DNA from: Candidatus Handelsmanbacteria bacterium
Lineage (GTDB): Bacteria; Latescibacterota; UBA2968; UBA8231
Reading direction: 5' to 3'
Assembly (NCBI GenBank): GCA_016867395.1
Contig: VGJS01000004.1
Span: 1 to 64,000, forward strand
DNA: 64,000 nucleotides
A program made the position numbers and the translations under genes. Below are positions 61,186 to 64,000 of this stretch, piece by piece. The notes beneath the pieces are model-generated. The model ran no database searches, was not told the origin of the DNA, and saw nothing but the letters and a program-made list of their open reading frames with translations. How positions within the stretch are numbered: the stretch's first letter is position 1; the number at the start of each line of letters is the position of its first letter.

Positions 61186-62349
61186 ATGAACCACCCCCTG
61201 CCCATACAGTATCTGCCGATGGCCGCTACTTCCTCGACCGCAAGGGCCGGCCCTGTTTCTGGCTGGGGGATACCCAGTGGAATCTCTCCCGCTGCCACGA
61301 CCTGCCCGAGGCCCGGCTCATCCTCGACGACCGCCACCTCAAAGGCTTCAACGTGGCCCAGGTGATGGGACAGGGCTGCGCCCGCGATGTGCAGACCGCC
61401 CCGGTCTTCGGCGAAGCCTTCCCCGACCAAGATCTGAGCCGACCCAACGATGCCTATTTCGCCAACATGGATCAGATCATCGAGTACGCCGGGCAAATCG
61501 GCATCGCGCTGGCCATCGGCCTGGACCATTCGGTCCTGCGCCTGACCAACCTGGCCAACGCCGGTACCACGCGCATCTCATCTGGATTCCCAGCTACATC
61601 ATCCCCGACCAGCACCACCTGCCCGTCATGCGCGAACTGGTGCCCGGCCTGCGCGAAGGCGGCAGCCAGGGCCTGTGCTCTTCCCACCCAGATCCGGTCG
61701 TACCTACCGCCTCGTCCAGCATCGCCCACAGCGAACCCTGGTTGGCCTTCAACAGCGTCCAGACCTTCAAGTCCACCCATCTGCTGTACCAAGTCGTGCC
61801 GAACGATTACAACCTGACCCCGCCAAAACCCGTGGTTATGGCCGAAGGCGCATGCGAGGCGGGCAGCGAATACGGTTTCCCGCTCACCCCGCTCTGGTCG
61901 CGACGCCAGGCCTACTGGTCGTACCTGGGCGGGGGCCACCACAGCTACGGCCACAACGACGCCTGGCGGGTCTTGCCTTCGTGGGTCGAAGCCCTCGACG
62001 CGCCGGGCGCGCATCAACTGACCGTACTGCAGGGGATCTTCGCGGGGATCCGGTAGTGGGAACTGGTGCCGGACCAGTCGCTCTTCGCCGAGGGCGCCGG
62101 CCAGGGCAACTCACAGAACGCGGCGACCGTGGCAGCGGGGAGAGACTGGGCCCTGGTATACCTGAGCCACCCCGGCCAAATCCGCCTGCGCCTGGACACC
62201 CTGAAAAAGACCATCTCGCTGGGTGCACAGTGGCTCGATCCCCGCGATGGCTCCGCCCATCCGCCGGCCCACTCCCCGGAGCTCAGGTCCAGTCCTTGGC
62301 GCCACCGCCGGGATGGGAGGACGCCCTGCTGCTCATCCAACCGGGCTGA
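61186..62349 (+). pseudogene. DUF4038 (GH140 apiosidase-like) glycoside hydrolase, decayed
   Basis: The remains of a glycoside hydrolase of the DUF4038 family. Readable pieces are GRYFLDRKGRPCFWLGDTQW, GFNVAQVMGQGCARDVQ, HLIWIPSYIIPDQHHLPV, PVVMAEGACEAGSEYGFP, GGHHSYGHNDAWRVLP and LVPDQSLFAEGAGQGN, but they lie in different frames. A shift follows the ATG at 61186, another near 61565 coincides with loss of some 15-20 expected codons, a TAG stands at 62054-62056 where family members have Trp, and a last shift near 62280 precedes APPPGWEDALLLI. The protein is not made as read. Confidence 0.85.
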
Positions 62350-62368
62350 GCGGTCTGGCCTTCTGTAT

Positions 62369-62787
62369 TCACCTCAACCCGTCGCCCCCCTCGCGGTCCA
62401 CCCATCCCTGCCGCCGGTAAAAGCCGTAGGCCCGGAGCGAGACGTCGAGGTCGGTGGTCAACCACAGCAACTCCCAGCCTTCGGACCACAGCCAGTCTTC
62501 CACCAGGGTCAGCAGCCTGGCACCGATGCCCCGGCCTTCGTACTTGGGCAGCACCGCGATGACCCAGATCTCCCCGTGCTGTTTGTTGCCCATCGCAAAA
62601 CCCATCGCCCGGCCTTCGTCTTCGCAAAGCCACCCCCGGTGGGTCTTGCCGAGCAGGGCCCGCACCGACTCCACGGTGATGCCCAACTCGCCGAGTTGCT
62701 CCATGGTATACGCGTTCTCGCGGGTGGCGGTGCGCACAAAAAAAACGAAGGCAGGTCCTGGTCCTCGATTTCCCTGAATCTCAGCAT
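62369..62787 (-). CDS. GNAT-family acetyltransferase (frameshift in a T-run)
   Basis: A GNAT N-acetyltransferase of about 139 residues. The acetyl-CoA loop is VLPKYEGRGIGARLLTLVED; LLWLTTDLDVSLRAYGFYRR completes the fold. The ATG at 62787, with AGGAGG upstream, begins MLRFREIEDQDLP, but the frame to the conserved part needs one more base in the run of eight T (minus strand) at 62745-62738. As read, only the part from GTG at 62737 is in the productive frame. A real mutation, slippage or a sequencing error are all possible. The substrate is unknown. Confidence 0.7.
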
Positions 62788-63333
62788 CTGTCCTCCTGGT
62801 TGAGGAAACGCTGGTAGGTGAAGGAGACTATGATCAGCACCAGGGCCATACCCACCAGCGGACCGATCCGGTACAAACCACCCAGCCGCCACAGATCGTG
62901 TAAGAAGAGTTTGAGCAGCGTCGCCACCAGCAGCCCCATGCCGGCGTACCGCGCCGGGGTGTTCCTGATCCTGATACCGAGGATCAGCAGGGCGAAGGCG
63001 AAGAGCGCCCAGGCCAGGTAATAGGTCATGTCCTGGGCGAAACTGGCCGAAAAATCGAGGGTGAGTCCCTGGCCAGGAGGGCTGAAGAAGTAGGCGATCT
63101 CGATGTTCACCAGCAGAAAGAGCAACACCGCGCCCAGCGTATGGAGCAGCGGACGGCACCATCCGCTCGGCAGCCACGGGAGGGGGCTCAGGTCTTGCCC
63201 GGCCCAACTCTGCCTGCAGGAATTTGAGCTCGGTGTCGAGGCGGAAGAACCGCCCCTCCAGGCGCTCCAAGCGAACTACTGTTTTGCGCCACTTGAGCAG
63301 CAGCCATCCCACCAGCATCAAAAGGACCAGCAT
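62781..63333 (-). pseudogene. DUF2339 membrane protein, internally deleted and frameshifted
   Basis: Two ends of a DUF2339 protein with the middle missing. The N-terminal helix and coiled-coil (MLVLLMLVGWLLLKWRKT, then RLERLEGRFFRLDTELKFL) sit in one frame. After a frameshift near 63190 the C-terminal helices follow: LVNIEIAYFF, YYLAWALFAFALLILGIRI, and the signature LLKLFLHDLWRLGGLYRIG, ending FTYQRFLNQE. Intact members have many hundreds more residues and some twenty membrane helices in between. Its TGA lies two bases from the ATG of the acetyltransferase gene. Confidence 0.8.
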
Positions 63334-63391
63334 CAAGGTGTCAATGGGCGGCCTCCATCGAGGATATGTTCCAACCCCTTAGCGAGAAGCG

Positions 63392-63832
63392 CTACCCCTC
63401 AGCGCGGACCGGCAGGGACTGCCGCTGTCTGGCCAGGCGGGCCGCCCAGGCAGCCCCAGCGCAGGAACCCCCCACCGTGGCGGCAACCACCACCAGCCAC
63501 CCCAGCGCTTTCAGGGCGGGCCCTTCCTTGAGGATCAGTACCCCCAAGAGTATGAAGCTAATATTCAGCCCGAGCATTAGTGGCCAGTCCCGGCGCACCG
63601 CCTGGGTATGGCCACGGGACAGGAAGAACTGTGCGCCCACGAAATAGGCGGCCATGCCGCCGCCGAGTTTGGCGGTGTTGAGATAGCGCGCCCTTGGCAC
63701 ACTCTCGGGGATACCGATGCCCTCCCCCAACACAAAGAGCAGCAAAAAGGCCCCCCAGCTCAGGAGCATTGCCAGGCACAGCCTGGCTTTGGAGATCCCT
63801 GAATCCGCTTGGCGCCTTTCGATCGTCGACAT
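63392..63832 (-). CDS. Small membrane protein of unknown function
   Basis: A 146-residue protein with four hydrophobic segments (about residues 18-36, 52-70, 80-98, 104-125). The ATG at 63832 begins MSTIERRQ; a longer GTG start at 63877 is less likely. No family is recognised; the arrangement RARYLNTAKLGGGMAAYF is not a motif I know. It is intact, unlike the three genes before it. The last 168 bases of the window hold nothing I can assign. Confidence 0.55.
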   Translation of the reverse strand: MSTIERRQADSGISKARLCLAMLLSWGAFLLLFVLGEGIGIPESVPRARYLNTAKLGGGMAAYFVGAQFFLSRGHTQAVRRDWPLMLGLNISFILLGVLILKEGPALKALGWLVVVAATVGGSCAGAAWAARLARQRQSLPVRAEG

Positions 63833-64000
63833 GGCTCGCTCCCTTTGGCGCTTGCCGCATTGTCGGTTTGTAGCCACCTAGTCAAACCTCACCCGGCTTC
63901 TTGGAAATCCTGTGCCTATCGCTGCTCGCAACCGATGGACCAGCCAACTAGCTGTTTTTGCGGTTCCCACATCCCATCCCAACTGCTGACGCCCAGATCG

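Noticed and set aside
1..64000. CRISPR array, insertion sequence, tRNA or rRNA genes
   Set aside because: No spaced direct repeats, transposase motifs or clear RNA-gene sequences were recognised; small tRNAs could still be missed by eye.

Overview
The window is G+C-rich, densely packed bacterial DNA with a Gram-negative envelope gene set (lipoproteins, a FadL-type porin, beta-barrels). Several traits occur together: a PorX response regulator with a PorY-like kinase, a FlgD/type IX secretion (T9SS)-type C-terminal sorting domain, flagellin and MotAB, two phytanoyl-CoA dioxygenase (PhyH) proteins, Gfo/Idh/MocA and enolase-superfamily enzymes, and a Tm-1-like pair. This combination suggests a non-Bacteroidetes member of the FCB group, with Latescibacterota-like lineages the best guess. 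That placement is inference; no rRNA or tRNA gene was seen.

Layout. 1-1042: a 5'-truncated nhaA of visibly lower G+C, abutting the tail of an unrelated permease. 1077-8412: a FIST protein, an ECF-type sigma factor fused to ankyrin repeats (one frameshift), a Gfo/Idh oxidoreductase, a 3-hydroxyacyl-CoA dehydrogenase, an NlpC/P60 lipoprotein and a membrane glycosyltransferase. 8446-15567: an envelope operon with a very unusual metallophosphatase-cytochrome c-thioredoxin fusion, a TPR lipoprotein, a peptidase/beta-propeller/beta-barrel protein and another lipoprotein. 15625-18974 (minus): a wrecked repeat-rich surface protein ending in a sorting domain. 19174-25958 (minus): Gly/Tyr-rich lipoprotein, FadL-type porin, beta-barrel, tsaE, porX and the kinase. 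26078-30705: DUF2279 protein, flagellin, bactofilin, 2-phosphoglycerate kinase-like protein and nucleotide-sugar epimerase.

30818-35635: a sugar-phosphate operon (tal-zwf-glk-class I aldolase) with a good sigma-70 promoter and a rho-independent terminator. 35660-43327: KdsC-like phosphatase, alkyl-DHAP synthase plus an SDR (candidate ether-lipid pair), RtcB, PhyH, PhyH-HEAT and AcpH-like. 43324-48906 (minus): ada, mogA, a SelA-like PLP enzyme, an enolase-superfamily enzyme and glyA. 48995-51825: FGGY kinase, a possible structured RNA and an M19 dipeptidase. 51827-58544 (minus): one nine-gene run from a TATAAT promoter, comprising Tm-1-like protein, cupin, TIM-barrel protein, copper-chaperone-like HMA protein, SpoU methyltransferase, motA, motB, a membrane methyltransferase and a lipoprotein. 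58757-60994: copA. 61186-63336: three adjacent damaged genes. 63392-63832: a small membrane protein.

Genes are compacted in two recurrent ways. Co-directional neighbours overlap as TTGA, GTGA or CTGA, with the start codon inside the stop. Convergent neighbours overlap by sharing CTAG. Damage is concentrated in three places (1-1042, 15625-18974, 61186-63336), while most housekeeping genes are intact.
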